A stretch of DNA of 64,000 bases, from assembly GCF_009764685.1 (NCBI RefSeq), contig NZ_VHLM01000075.1:1-64000 (forward strand). The letters are read 5' to 3'. Positions 45,344-54,347 of this stretch are shown one piece after another (position 1 is the first letter of the stretch; every line of letters begins with the position of its first letter). The translations under genes were made by a program, and so were the position numbers. The notes under the pieces are model-generated. The model saw only the letters and a list, made by a program, of their open reading frames with translations. It was not told where the DNA came from and searched no databases. The DNA comes from Flavobacterium sp. I-STPP5a (GTDB lineage Bacteria; Bacteroidota; Bacteroidia; Flavobacteriales; Flavobacteriaceae).

Positions 45344-48300
45344 ATGAAGTTTTTTATAAAAATTGTTTTTATTCTTTCAATGTTTTTTACATTTCAAGGA
45401 AATGCTCAAAATAGTTTAGATGTCTTAGGACTAAGTAATGCTAATCCTGCAGCCGTTGCATATAGTTTGAGAAAATTAAGTACTTCTTATATTGGCAATG
45501 CGATACAAGTTCGTCGCAGTAGCGATGATGCCACACAAGATATCGGATTCGATAGTAATGGCTCATTAGATTCTGCAGCGCTATTAACATTTGTGGGCGG
45601 TCAAGATGGTTATGTTAGTATTTGGTACGATCAAAGTGGGAATAATAGAGACCTTGTAAAACTAGATTTAAGTCAACAGCCTAGAATTGTATCAAACGGA
45701 ACCTTTAAATATATAGGGACTAAGATTGCAATTGATTTTTCGGGGAACAAAGGCTTGGTTTATTCTGGATCTTTAAATTTGGCAAGTGTTACAGCAGTGA
45801 TACGATCAGAATCTACTAACTGGCCAGGTTATCACTGTATTCTAGATGGGACTCCTAGAATTGGGGGAATATTAGAAAATGGAGGAACTAATTTTCATTC
45901 TAATGTGTCTCCTGTAGCTATTTGGAGAAACGGAATTTCAAAATTGATTTCGAGTTCATTAGGGCCTACAAATGAAAGCATGGTATTGTCAATTACTACC
46001 AGTACGGATAATTTGAGCCAAATTTCCATTGGTAATTATGATGGTGGATCTAATGGAGGCTCTATTTTGCAGAACGAAGCAATTGGTTTTTCTACGTTGA
46101 ATACAGTAGGAGTTAGACAATTATTAGAGTGCAATCAAGGAAGTTATTATGGAATTCCATTAACGTTATGCACAACAGCAATCCTAACCAGTCCTTCACC
46201 ACTAAATAGGTTTGAATGTAGAGGAACCATTGCAACCCCATTAAGCGTTGAAGCTACAGGTCAGAACCTAACTTTTCAATGGTATAGCAATACCATTCCA
46301 AGTACTGTGGGTGGTACATTAATTGCTGATGCTACTTCAGCTACTTTTATTCCACCAACCGTAAATAATGGCACTACATATTATTATGTTGTTGTTTCTG
46401 GAAGTTTGGGTTTACCAGCGGTAAGTCTCATTTCGGGGCCTGTAATCGTTGAAGAACTAGGGCCTGTTACAATAAATCCAGCTTCAGTTACCATTAATGC
46501 GGGAGATACGGCAACCCTTACAGCATCCGGTGCAATTACTTATTCATGGAGTAGCGTTTTATATACCCCTTTGGATCAAGTAACAACTGCTAAGTTGGCT
46601 GTTGGATTGCGATTGCTGAAATCTAATTATACGGGATTTGCTGTTCGATTAAGACGTGCAAGTGATAATGTTGAAGCTGATTTTGGCTTTTCAGGTAAAA
46701 ATCTAGATACAGCAGCAATTGATTCTTGGCTCGGAGTTTCAGCTGGATATTGTGTAAAACTGTATGACCAGTCAGGAAATGGAAATGACATGGTTGCGCC
46801 TTCAACTAGTGCACAACCACTTTACGTTGCATCAGGATTAAATTCAAAACCTATTTTAAGGTTCAATACTTCACAAAGTATTAAAAATAATTTTAATTTT
46901 TCTACTCCTTACTCGGTGGTGTATACTGCAAAACAAACAGGTCCTAGTAGAGGTAGAGTTTTAAATGGTTCCAATAATAATTGGCTTTTAGGATGGTGGG
47001 GAGGAAGTAAAAGTCAGGCCTATTTTGAGGGTTGGGTTTCACAAGAAAACGGAATTCCTGCAGACAATAACGCTTATGTATACTCAGGAACAGGTAACGG
47101 GTCAGCGTCATTTGTTTTTGAAAATAGTATTGTTAAAACGATTTCTCAAAATGGAGGTAATGGCAGTCCTAATGGGTTACGAATTAATGAAAGTGAACCG
47201 TCTGATGCTGATGTTGCTGATATTTTTGCCTTTGACTCCGTACTTTCAGAAGTAGACAGAATAAAGGTAGAGCTAAGCACAGGAAACTATTACGGAATTT
47301 TTCCAAATATTCCCTTGGGACTTACAGCATCTATAGATGTATCTCCAACTGAAACAGCAACATACTATGTATCTGGTTTTTCTTTAAATGGTGCTTGTGT
47401 AGTAAACAATTCAGTAACAGTAACAGTTTTAAAAGATCCTAACCTTAGTAGTTTTGGAAACGTAACCAAGACTTTCTTTGACGGATCTTATACTATTACG
47501 CCACCAACAAGTCAAAGTACAGGTAGCATTTCATACGCCAGTAGTAATCCTAGCGTTGCCACCGTAAGCGGATCTAATGTGACAATAACAGGTCCTGGAA
47601 CTACTACAATTACTGCTACGCAAAATGCAAATGCTACACATTTTTCCAAATCAATTACAGCAACTTTAACAGTAAATAGTGTTACGGTTCTTACCAATAA
47701 CGGAAAAATTTCGACCACAGATTCTAATTATATCAATAAAAGCGGAGCTTTGCAAACCAGTAATTCGCTAACACCGTTTGGAGGTAAAACCAATACAAGA
47801 TCAAATGATGGACTTTCGGCTGGTACAGCAGGAAGTAGCGCACTTCAAATAAAAACAGATTATCCATCTGCAACGGATGGATTGTATTGGATTGTAAATC
47901 CTAATATTAATGGAGGTTCGCCATTTCAAATATATGCAGATATGACTACCGATGGTGGTGGATGGACATTGATATTATGTAATAACAATAATTCAGGTTG
48001 GAATGGAACTAATGCTATTCTAAGAAATGAAACAGTTCCAACGATTAATGGTCAATATTCAATTATAGCCTATGCAGATTATCTAAAAAAGAGTTCTAGC
48101 GGTTTTCAATATATGATAGAAGCTTCAGCAAGAGGTCGTTGGGGTGGTATTTGGACTGCTAACCAAGCGTATAGTTTTGTTAACACCAATAATACTCAAA
48201 CAGATATTACTTTAAATACAAAATTTGATTCTTGGAATTACAATAATGACGGAATTGAACAAATTATGCCTTGGTATGCAAATGGTTCACAAGGAGCTAT

Positions 48301-48430
48301 AACAACAAGTAGCGACCCCAATGGAGCATGGTGGGGTACTTTAGTTTCCACAAGCGGATTCTCTCCTGCGCCATGGATGGGTTGTTGTGGTAATGATAAT
48401 CCAGGAATTATTTGGTATTGGGTACGTTAA
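45344..48430 (+). CDS. Exported protein with two arabinofuranosidase-B-like folds, Ig domains and fibrinogen-like end
   Basis: A 1028-residue secreted protein with signal peptide ending FQGNAQ. Residues about 22-270 read AYSLRKLSTSYIGNAIQVRR and VSIWYDQSGNNRDLVKLDLS, the pattern of the catalytic/lectin-like domain of fungal alpha-L-arabinofuranosidase B (PF09206). A second copy lies at about 409-660 (GLRLLKSNYTGFAVRLRRAS ... VKLYDQSGNGNDMV). Between them is an Ig-like domain, and after them a BIG2-like domain (about 700-780; ISYASSNPSVATVSGSNVTI). The C-terminus from about 846 is fibrinogen-like: DGLYWIVNPNINGGSPFQIY and MTTDGGGWTLIL. Catalytic function of the PF09206-like parts is unproven; they may be adhesive. 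It starts 25 bases after the fibre gene, so the two are one operon. Confidence 0.8.
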   Translation: MKFFIKIVFILSMFFTFQGNAQNSLDVLGLSNANPAAVAYSLRKLSTSYIGNAIQVRRSSDDATQDIGFDSNGSLDSAALLTFVGGQDGYVSIWYDQSGNNRDLVKLDLSQQPRIVSNGTFKYIGTKIAIDFSGNKGLVYSGSLNLASVTAVIRSESTNWPGYHCILDGTPRIGGILENGGTNFHSNVSPVAIWRNGISKLISSSLGPTNESMVLSITTSTDNLSQISIGNYDGGSNGGSILQNEAIGFSTLNTVGVRQLLECNQGSYYGIPLTLCTTAILTSPSPLNRFECRGTIATPLSVEATGQNLTFQWYSNTIPSTVGGTLIADATSATFIPPTVNNGTTYYYVVVSGSLGLPAVSLISGPVIVEELGPVTINPASVTINAGDTATLTASGAITYSWSSVLYTPLDQVTTAKLAVGLRLLKSNYTGFAVRLRRASDNVEADFGFSGKNLDTAAIDSWLGVSAGYCVKLYDQSGNGNDMVAPSTSAQPLYVASGLNSKPILRFNTSQSIKNNFNFSTPYSVVYTAKQTGPSRGRVLNGSNNNWLLGWWGGSKSQAYFEGWVSQENGIPADNNAYVYSGTGNGSASFVFENSIVKTISQNGGNGSPNGLRINESEPSDADVADIFAFDSVLSEVDRIKVELSTGNYYGIFPNIPLGLTASIDVSPTETATYYVSGFSLNGACVVNNSVTVTVLKDPNLSSFGNVTKTFFDGSYTITPPTSQSTGSISYASSNPSVATVSGSNVTITGPGTTTITATQNANATHFSKSITATLTVNSVTVLTNNGKISTTDSNYINKSGALQTSNSLTPFGGKTNTRSNDGLSAGTAGSSALQIKTDYPSATDGLYWIVNPNINGGSPFQIYADMTTDGGGWTLILCNNNNSGWNGTNAILRNETVPTINGQYSIIAYADYLKKSSSGFQYMIEASARGRWGGIWTANQAYSFVNTNNTQTDITLNTKFDSWNYNNDGIEQIMPWYANGSQGAITTSSDPNGAWWGTLVSTSGFSPAPWMGCCGNDNPGIIWYWVR

Positions 48431-48454
48431 AAGTAGAATGTTATAAATTGAATT

Positions 48455-48489
48455 AAAAAAGGTTCAACTGTTGTAAGTTGAACCTTTTT
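48455..48489. terminator. Bidirectional terminator between convergent genes
   Basis: AAAAAGGTTCAACT and AGTTGAACCTTTTT pair perfectly around GTTGTA, with A-run and T-run on the two sides. It lies between the fibrinogen-domain gene (plus) and the anti-sigma gene (minus). Confidence 0.88.
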
Positions 48490-48507
48490 AATGTGATTCT
48501 AAATTTT

Positions 48508-49293
48508 TTAAACTTTACCTAGCGTATACAATTGCTCCATTGTAGGGGATACGCTTCCGCCAGCAGGCTCAAGTGTTATCCCAAAAGCTTGTGCTTCATT
48601 CGCGTTATTTATAGCAAATAATTTTTGATCATTTTTATCAAAATTTTCTAATAAACCAATACTTGTAGGGGTTAACGGATCTAGTTTTAAAGCCCATACT
48701 TGATAAACCATTCCTTTTGGTGGTTCAGGTAATCCCGATGCATCAACATAAACTACCTTTGTGTCTTGGTTCCAATATACTTTAGCAAAAGACTCTGGTG
48801 CAACTGCTTGACCGCCCAAACCTACAACCGTATTTTTAGTATCTCTTACTACGGCTAAACTGGTTTCAACTGCTGTATTTTTAATTTTTAAACTTTTAAA
48901 TTCTTTCTCTAAAGTTGCTTTTTCAAGTTTTGTAGCAGCTACTTGCTTTGAAGTAACATTGAGCTCATTGTATTGATATCCTGCACCTAGAAGTAATAGC
49001 AACGCTGCAGCCCAACCCAAATATTGCATTTTATTACTGCTACTTTCAAGTGCTATCACAGGAGCGTGTTTCAATTCTAGTTTTTCTTTAATTTTCTCAA
49101 AGTTGGCTACTGAGTGAAAAGGGGAAAAACTTGATGATAAAGCAACGATTGCTTTTTCTATAGCAATAATTTCTGAGTTTATTTCAGCAGAATTTTTTGC
49201 TTTGCTGGCCACTTCTTCGCTTTCAGACTCACTAAGTAAGCCGTAAACATAAAGTTCCAGAATTCCTGATTCTATATATTCTTTTGTTTCCAT
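48508..49293 (-). CDS. RskA-type anti-sigma factor
   Basis: A 261-residue membrane protein. The N-terminal cytoplasmic zinc-free anti-sigma domain begins METKEYIESGILELYVYGLL, where the LELYVYGLLSESE pattern is typical of Bacteroidota anti-sigma K proteins. One transmembrane helix lies near 92-106 (YLGWAAALLLLLGAGYQ), and the periplasmic RskA domain follows (AKVYWNQDTKVVYVDASGLP, MVYQVWALKLDPLTPTSIG). It should hold the neighbouring ECF sigma factor inactive until a periplasmic signal triggers release. Its ATG overlaps the sigma gene stop as TAATG, so the two are translated in fixed ratio. Confidence 0.9.
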   Translation of the reverse strand: METKEYIESGILELYVYGLLSESESEEVASKAKNSAEINSEIIAIEKAIVALSSSFSPFHSVANFEKIKEKLELKHAPVIALESSSNKMQYLGWAAALLLLLGAGYQYNELNVTSKQVAATKLEKATLEKEFKSLKIKNTAVETSLAVVRDTKNTVVGLGGQAVAPESFAKVYWNQDTKVVYVDASGLPEPPKGMVYQVWALKLDPLTPTSIGLLENFDKNDQKLFAINNANEAQAFGITLEPAGGSVSPTMEQLYTLGKV

Positions 49294-49823
49294 TAGATTT
49301 TCAAATAATTTCTTAAATCGTTAATACAATTTCTATTTTGCGTTTTTACGGTTCCTAAAGGAATTGCCAACTCGTCACTAGCCTCTTGTTGGGTATAGCC
49401 TTTAAAAAAAAGTAAATCTATAATTTGAATACACTTTGGTTTAAGCTTCTTTACAAAGTCCTGTAGTCCAATAGTATCCATCTTATCGGCCAGTTTCGAA
49501 CTATCTTCAAAATGATTTACGAAATTATCTGTGGACAGGTTTTTTTGGCTATTATTAAAGTTCTTAGATCTAAGTTTATCTATTGAAGTGTTTCTAGCAA
49601 TATTTAAAATCCAAGTATAAAAACGTCCTTTACTTTCATTATAAGAATCGATGTTTTTCCATATTTTAACAAATACTTCTTGTAGAACATCTTCTGCTTC
49701 TTCTCTGTTTTTTACTAAAACATTTATGACTGAGAACAAACTCTTAGAATACATATCATATAGATGTGTAAAAGCTCTCTCGTCCTTTTCATAGATTAAT
49801 ACCAATAGTTCTTCTTGACTCAT
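49293..49823 (-). CDS. ECF RNA polymerase sigma factor (SigK-like)
   Basis: A 176-residue sigma-70 family protein. Region 2 is seen in AFTHLYDMYSKSLFSVI and EEAEDVLQEVFVKIWKNID, with the -10-binding part RFYTWILNIARNTSIDKLRS. Region 4 is the C-terminal HTH (FFKGYTQQEASDELAIPLGT). It lies upstream of and overlaps the anti-sigma gene. A -7 element of the housekeeping type is found upstream at 49850-49857. The target genes cannot be read from this window. Confidence 0.93.
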   Translation of the reverse strand: MSQEELLVLIYEKDERAFTHLYDMYSKSLFSVINVLVKNREEAEDVLQEVFVKIWKNIDSYNESKGRFYTWILNIARNTSIDKLRSKNFNNSQKNLSTDNFVNHFEDSSKLADKMDTIGLQDFVKKLKPKCIQIIDLLFFKGYTQQEASDELAIPLGTVKTQNRNCINDLRNYLKI

Positions 49824-49849
49824 TTTGAATGTTTATTTTTTTAGCACTA

Positions 49850-49857
49850 CAAATTTA
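49850..49857 (-). promoter_or_regulatory. -7 element (TAAATTTG) of the sigma/anti-sigma operon
   Basis: On the minus strand TAAATTTG matches TAnnTTTG, 27 bases upstream of the ATG. A possible -33 TTG is 24 bases away, longer than usual. Confidence 0.45.
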
Positions 49858-50119
49858 AACTTTAGTATTTATAAATTAGTACAATTTATTTAATAGTATT
49901 GCTTTCTTGGTTACAATATTTAATGCAATTATAAATAGTATGTAAAATGATAAAGGATTAAAACTAAATTCCAACAATCTTCGTATATCTATAAATAATG
50001 TGTTTGTTACACTTATGTGTTGAACACAGCAAACAAATTGTTGTTCATAAACAAGTTAAACCTGAGGTTTAGCAATAGAAATTTAAATACCACATTAGTT
50101 TCGTTGTTTTATTTGTTGG
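49858..50119. other. Intergenic DNA upstream of an orphan terminator; candidate small RNA
   Basis: No ORF. The stretch around 50000-50036 contains nested inverted repeats: TGTTTG with CAAACA outside and GTGTT-G-AACAC inside. TAGTTTCG at about 50095-50102 is one base off TAnnTTTG. Together with the terminator at 50120-50158 this could be a short regulatory RNA of about 50 to 120 bases or a gpx leader. Confidence 0.35.
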
Positions 50120-50158
50120 GAAGCTTGGTTCATCATACAGCCAAGCTTCTTTTTTTTT
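50120..50158 (+). terminator. Strong intrinsic terminator with no upstream gene
   Basis: GAAGCTTGG and CCAAGCTTC pair perfectly around a 12-base loop and run straight into nine T residues. The nearest upstream plus-strand gene ended at 48430, and a divergent minus-strand gene starts at 49823, so this terminator serves a transcript that is not annotated. Confidence 0.85.
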
Positions 50159-50225
50159 AACTACTGTTTAACATATTTATTTATCAGTAAAACAAATATT
50201 TGATTATTTTTACCAAAAAAATACT

Positions 50226-50813
50226 ATGAAAAAATTATTATTCTTTACAACTGTTATTTTTTCTCTTTACAGCTGTCAAAATCAAGCACAACCAAAAAAA
50301 ATGGAAACGAGTAACTACACAACACCAATGACTAAAGAAACAATATACCAATATAAAGTAGAAGATTTATCAGGTAAAACATTTGATTTTAGTACGCTAA
50401 AAGGAAAAAAAGTAATTATTGTAAATACAGCATCTAAGTGTGGATTAACACCTCAGTACAAAGATTTAGAAGCGGTTTACAAAGAATATAAAGATAAAGG
50501 TTTAGTAATTGTTGGTTTTCCGGCAAATAATTTTGCTTCGCAAGAGCCAGGTACAAACGAGGAAATTGCAACGTTTTGTCAAATGAATTATGGGGTAACC
50601 TTTCCTATGATGGATAAAGTTTCAGTAAAAGGAGATGATATGGCTGCGATATATCAGTTTTTAACTCAAAAATCAAAAAATGGTTTGCAAGATTCAAGTG
50701 TGGAATGGAATTTTCAAAAATATTTAATAAATGAAAATGGAGAACTAGAAAAAGTAATTTCACCTAGAGTGCTTGTAACTGATCCTGAAGTTATTAATTG
50801 GATTAAAGCATAA
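50226..50813 (+). CDS. Glutathione peroxidase-family lipoprotein
   Basis: A 195-residue thiol peroxidase with an N-terminal lipobox (LYSC, C17), so it is anchored in the envelope. The peroxidatic cysteine is C72 in NTASKCGLTPQY, where animal enzymes have selenocysteine. Also present are the family motifs GFPANNFASQEPGTNEEI and VEWNFQKYLINENGE with the catalytic Gln and Trp. Bacterial members of this type usually use thioredoxin-like reductants to remove peroxides. It is a single gene behind the orphan terminator. Confidence 0.92.
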   Translation: MKKLLFFTTVIFSLYSCQNQAQPKKMETSNYTTPMTKETIYQYKVEDLSGKTFDFSTLKGKKVIIVNTASKCGLTPQYKDLEAVYKEYKDKGLVIVGFPANNFASQEPGTNEEIATFCQMNYGVTFPMMDKVSVKGDDMAAIYQFLTQKSKNGLQDSSVEWNFQKYLINENGELEKVISPRVLVTDPEVINWIKA

Positions 50814-50846
50814 TCAGTTAGCTAACTTTATAAAGTTAAATATTTT

Positions 50847-50886
50847 AAAAGAGATTTTCAGTCAAATGAAAATCTCTTTTTTTGTG
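50847..50886. terminator. Terminator after the glutathione peroxidase gene
   Basis: AAAAGAGATTTTC pairs with GAAAATCTCTTTT around eight bases, with a run of T after it and A/T-rich DNA before it. It probably stops both the plus gene and the convergent dihydrouridine synthase gene. Confidence 0.8.
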
Positions 50887-50995
50887 TTTTAATTCAGTGT
50901 TGAATATTTTCTAAACTTTGAACTATTAAGAAATTAAGTTACATTAAGAATCAGCACTTAATTTTTCTTAATTTCTTAATGGTTTATTTTTTCCT

Positions 50996-51946
50996 CTAGA
51001 ATTTTTCATTTTTAAAAATATCTGCAACGGCAGCTTCATAATTACGAATGCTTTGTGCTTTTTTAATTTTTTTCAATACTTTGTGTGGATTGGCAAACGT
51101 AACCGAAAAATATTCCCATAAGTGGTACATTTTTAATAAAATATGAGCCTGTCCAGAAAGTGACTCACTATAAATAGCATACAAAGTATCGTGAAAAGCG
51201 TTCAATACTTCCATTTTATTAGTAGGATACTCATGCGTATTATTTTTTATCATACTTGGCAAGAAAGGATCTGAGATTAATCCTCTCCCAATCATCCAGT
51301 GATCAATACTTGGATAACGTTCTTGCATTTCATGAAACTTCGCTACTGAGGTTATGTCTCCGTTGTAATACAATTTATGTTTGGTAGTATCAATACATTT
51401 TTGAAATCCATCAAGATCTACACCGCCTTTGTACAATTGTTTTCCTAAACGGGCGTGGATAGCTATATTTTTTAAGGGATATTTATCAAGAATAGGGAGG
51501 ACATCAATAATTTCTTGAGGAGATTCATATCCCAATCGCATTTTCATAGATACTAGGATATCTGTTTCATTGTGTGCTCTTTCTAGTATGTGATTGATTT
51601 TTTCGGTGTTGCTAATCAACCCAGATCCCATCCCAGATTTAGTTACCATCGGGTAAGGACAACCCAAGTTCCAGTTGAGTTCTTTGTAACCAAGTTCTCG
51701 TACATATTTAGCAACAAACAAAAATTCCTCCGCATCATTTGTAATGACTTGCGGAATTACTTCTAATTCAAGATTGTTTTCTAAAAGTAAATCGCGCTCA
51801 TAAGAGGGCTTGATCACTAATTTTCCATTTAGGCGAATGTATGGCGAATAAAAAGTATCAATACCTCCAAAAAGTTTGTTTTGGGCATTTCTAAATCTAA
51901 AGTCGGTAAAACCCTGTAAAGGGGAAGAAAGCAATGTAAAACTCAT
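50996..51946 (-). CDS. tRNA-dihydrouridine synthase
   Basis: A 316-residue FMN-dependent enzyme that reduces uridine in the tRNA D-loop. The family start LLSSPLQGFTDFRFR and the catalytic Cys motif ELNWNLGCPYPMVTKSGMGS are present, followed by SMKMRLG, IHARLGKQLY (in place of the usual HGRT), YYNGDI and MIGRGLISDPFL for FMN binding. The length and motif variants are closer to DusC-like members than to DusA. It is a single gene on the minus strand. Confidence 0.92.
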   Translation of the reverse strand: MSFTLLSSPLQGFTDFRFRNAQNKLFGGIDTFYSPYIRLNGKLVIKPSYERDLLLENNLELEVIPQVITNDAEEFLFVAKYVRELGYKELNWNLGCPYPMVTKSGMGSGLISNTEKINHILERAHNETDILVSMKMRLGYESPQEIIDVLPILDKYPLKNIAIHARLGKQLYKGGVDLDGFQKCIDTTKHKLYYNGDITSVAKFHEMQERYPSIDHWMIGRGLISDPFLPSMIKNNTHEYPTNKMEVLNAFHDTLYAIYSESLSGQAHILLKMYHLWEYFSVTFANPHKVLKKIKKAQSIRNYEAAVADIFKNEKF

Positions 51947-52004
51947 AAGTACTATAAAAATGCAAAGGTACCTTTTTCAAGCCAGTAACGCTAATTAAGG
52001 AGTC

Positions 52005-52502
52005 TTATTCTAAAATCAACTGCATAAACACAGAGTGCAACCAACGGTCAAATTTAAATCCTGATTCTTTGATTATGCCTATCGTTTTAAAACCAAATTT
52101 TTCATGAAATTCAACGCTACTATGATTTTCAGAATCAATAACAGCAATCATTGTGTGTAAATTTTGTTTTTTTGCAAGAACTATTAATTCTTCAAGAAGT
52201 AATTTACCTATTCCTTTTCCATGATGATCTTGGCTTACATATACAGAATGCTCAACCGTAAATTTATAAGCTTCTCGAAAACGGAATTCGCTATACATAC
52301 CAAAACCTACAACAACTCCGTCAATTTCTGCAACGATCACAGGGAAATTTTTACTCTGTTTATCGGCTAAGATGCTCATTTGTTGCTCTAGTGTTCTAGT
52401 ATTATAATCATACAAAGCCGTAGAATGTAAAATATTGTAATTTATAATCTCTAAAATAGATTGAGTATCTTCGGTTTTATAGGTGCGGATCGTAGTTTTC
52501 AT
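52005..52502 (-). CDS. GNAT N-acetyltransferase (phosphinothricin-acetyltransferase-like)
   Basis: A 165-residue GNAT protein. The acetyl-CoA binding motif is VYVSQDHHGKGIGKLLLEEL, and FHEKFGFKTIGI with the preceding VIDSENHSSVEF matches the Pat/YncA group that acetylates amino acids or methionine derivatives. The true substrate is unknown. It is divergent from menD with about 96 bases between the starts. Confidence 0.88.
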   Translation of the reverse strand: MKTTIRTYKTEDTQSILEIINYNILHSTALYDYNTRTLEQQMSILADKQSKNFPVIVAEIDGVVVGFGMYSEFRFREAYKFTVEHSVYVSQDHHGKGIGKLLLEELIVLAKKQNLHTMIAVIDSENHSSVEFHEKFGFKTIGIIKESGFKFDRWLHSVFMQLILE

Positions 52503-52570
52503 GAGGTATTTATTTGCTTCAAAAATAGCAAATAACAGTTCAAATTCAAGGAAAAAGACCAGCGAATTTG

Positions 52571-52578
52571 TAAATTTG
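52571..52578 (+). promoter_or_regulatory. -7 element (TAAATTTG) of menD
   Basis: TAAATTTG matches TAnnTTTG and would give a start site near 52585, 14 bases ahead of the menD ATG. No -33 element was seen. Confidence 0.45.
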
Positions 52579-52598
52579 TATCAAAGAAATTAGATACA

Positions 52599-54260
52599 AT
52601 GATATACCCCAAAATACCTTTGGCGCAAGGCATAATTGAAATTTGTTTGGCCAAGGGAATCACCAACATAATTATTTCCCCGGGTTCCAGAAATGCACCG
52701 CTTACCATAGGTTTTGTTAACAATCCTGCTTTTAAATGTTACAGCATTGCTGATGAGCGTTGTGCAGCCTTTTTTGGTTTAGGACTGGCACAACAAACGG
52801 CACATCCGGTGGCACTTGTTTGTACCTCTGGATCAGCTTTATTGAATTATTATCCTGCTTTTGCAGAGGCTTTTTACAGTCAAATTCCTCTTGTGGTGAT
52901 TTCAGCAGATAGGCCTCAAAGTAAGATCGATATTGGTGATGGACAAACCATTAGACAGGAAAATGTATTCGAAAACCATTCCTTATGCAATGCTAATTTG
53001 CATGAGGATGTTTCGGCCGAGAATGATCTAAAAATCAACGAGGCAATCAATACGGCAATGACTCAAAAAGGACCCGTTCATATCAATGCTCCTTTTGAAG
53101 AACCTTTGTACGAAACCGTTGTAGAGCTTTCAGTCAAAGTGAATACTTTCGCTTCCGCAAATGTGACTCAGACGATTTCCATTGAAGACGTATCGGAATT
53201 TGCAACGATTTGGAACAATGCAGCTAAGAAAATGATTCTAGTGGGCGTCAACGAACCGAATGCCGTTAACGAGAAAGTAATTGAGGCTTTCGCCAAAGAC
53301 GAGTCGGTTGTAGTGTTAACTGAAACGACTTCCAACTTACACCATGATACTTTTATCAATAACATTGACACGATAATTACCCCTTTTACAAATGAAGATT
53401 TTGAAAATTTTCGTCCGGAGATTTTAGTAACATTTGGCGGAATGGTCGTTTCAAAAAGGATCAAAGCATTTTTACGCAAATACAAACCCAAACACCATTG
53501 GCATATTGACTCTTGGAGAGCGTATGACACTTTTGGTGCTTTGACACACCATTTTGAAGTAAACCCAAATGTGTTTTTTGAAACCTTTCTGCCACTTGCA
53601 AACGCAGTAGAGAGTGATTATTTCAAGCAATTAGACGCTGTGAAAGCATTGCGAAAATTAAAAAGCGATATTTATTTAGATAAAATTCCTTTTTCGGATT
53701 TTAAAGTATTTGAGAGCGTTATTAAAGGTTTACCAATAAACAGCCATTTACAAATTAGTAATAGCTCGGCCATCCGCTATGCGCAACTGATAGACATTCA
53801 CCCTACAATTGAAGTGTATTGTAACCGTGGAACTAGTGGAATTGATGGTAGTACATCAACAGCAATAGGTGCGGCTGTGGCCAATACAAAACCAACTATT
53901 TTTATAACGGGTGACATAGGTTTTTTGTATGATAGCAATGCATTATGGAACAGTTATATTCCTAAAAATTTCAAAATTATACTCATTAATAATGGTGGTG
54001 GAGGAATTTTTAGAATTCTACCGGGACATGAAGAAACGCCAGTTTTTAATACTTTTTTTGAGACATCCCATTGCTTGACAGCCGAACATTTAGCCAAAAT
54101 GTATGGTTTAGCATATACAATTGCTAGTGATGAGGTAAGTCTAGAAAGTGGTCTGATTGCATTGTATGCGCAAAATGAAAAGCCATGTATTTTAGAAGTG
54201 TTTACACCTACATTACAAAATGATAGTATTTTATTGCAATTTTTTAAAGTATTAGTGTAA
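52599..54260 (+). CDS. menD: MenD, SEPHCHC synthase (menaquinone pathway)
   Basis: A 553-residue thiamine-diphosphate enzyme that joins isochorismate and 2-oxoglutarate in menaquinone synthesis. Family marks are SPGSRNAPLTIGF near the N-terminus, ALVCTSGSALLNYYPAFAEA, the ISADRPQ motif, NRGTSGIDGSTSTAIGAA, and the ThDP/Mg motif GDIGFLYDSNALW ... INNGGGGIFRILPG. The length is normal. The gene lies in a region that also holds menB and menA, separated by unrelated genes, so the pathway is clustered loosely rather than as one operon. Confidence 0.95.
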   Translation: MIYPKIPLAQGIIEICLAKGITNIIISPGSRNAPLTIGFVNNPAFKCYSIADERCAAFFGLGLAQQTAHPVALVCTSGSALLNYYPAFAEAFYSQIPLVVISADRPQSKIDIGDGQTIRQENVFENHSLCNANLHEDVSAENDLKINEAINTAMTQKGPVHINAPFEEPLYETVVELSVKVNTFASANVTQTISIEDVSEFATIWNNAAKKMILVGVNEPNAVNEKVIEAFAKDESVVVLTETTSNLHHDTFINNIDTIITPFTNEDFENFRPEILVTFGGMVVSKRIKAFLRKYKPKHHWHIDSWRAYDTFGALTHHFEVNPNVFFETFLPLANAVESDYFKQLDAVKALRKLKSDIYLDKIPFSDFKVFESVIKGLPINSHLQISNSSAIRYAQLIDIHPTIEVYCNRGTSGIDGSTSTAIGAAVANTKPTIFITGDIGFLYDSNALWNSYIPKNFKIILINNGGGGIFRILPGHEETPVFNTFFETSHCLTAEHLAKMYGLAYTIASDEVSLESGLIALYAQNEKPCILEVFTPTLQNDSILLQFFKVLV

Positions 54261-54347
54261 TTTTTTTCTTGTTTTTAATGCAACTCTAAGATATAATGTT
54301 TAATTTTAGTCTGTTATAAACAAAAAAACAACTAAAAACTTTTATTT

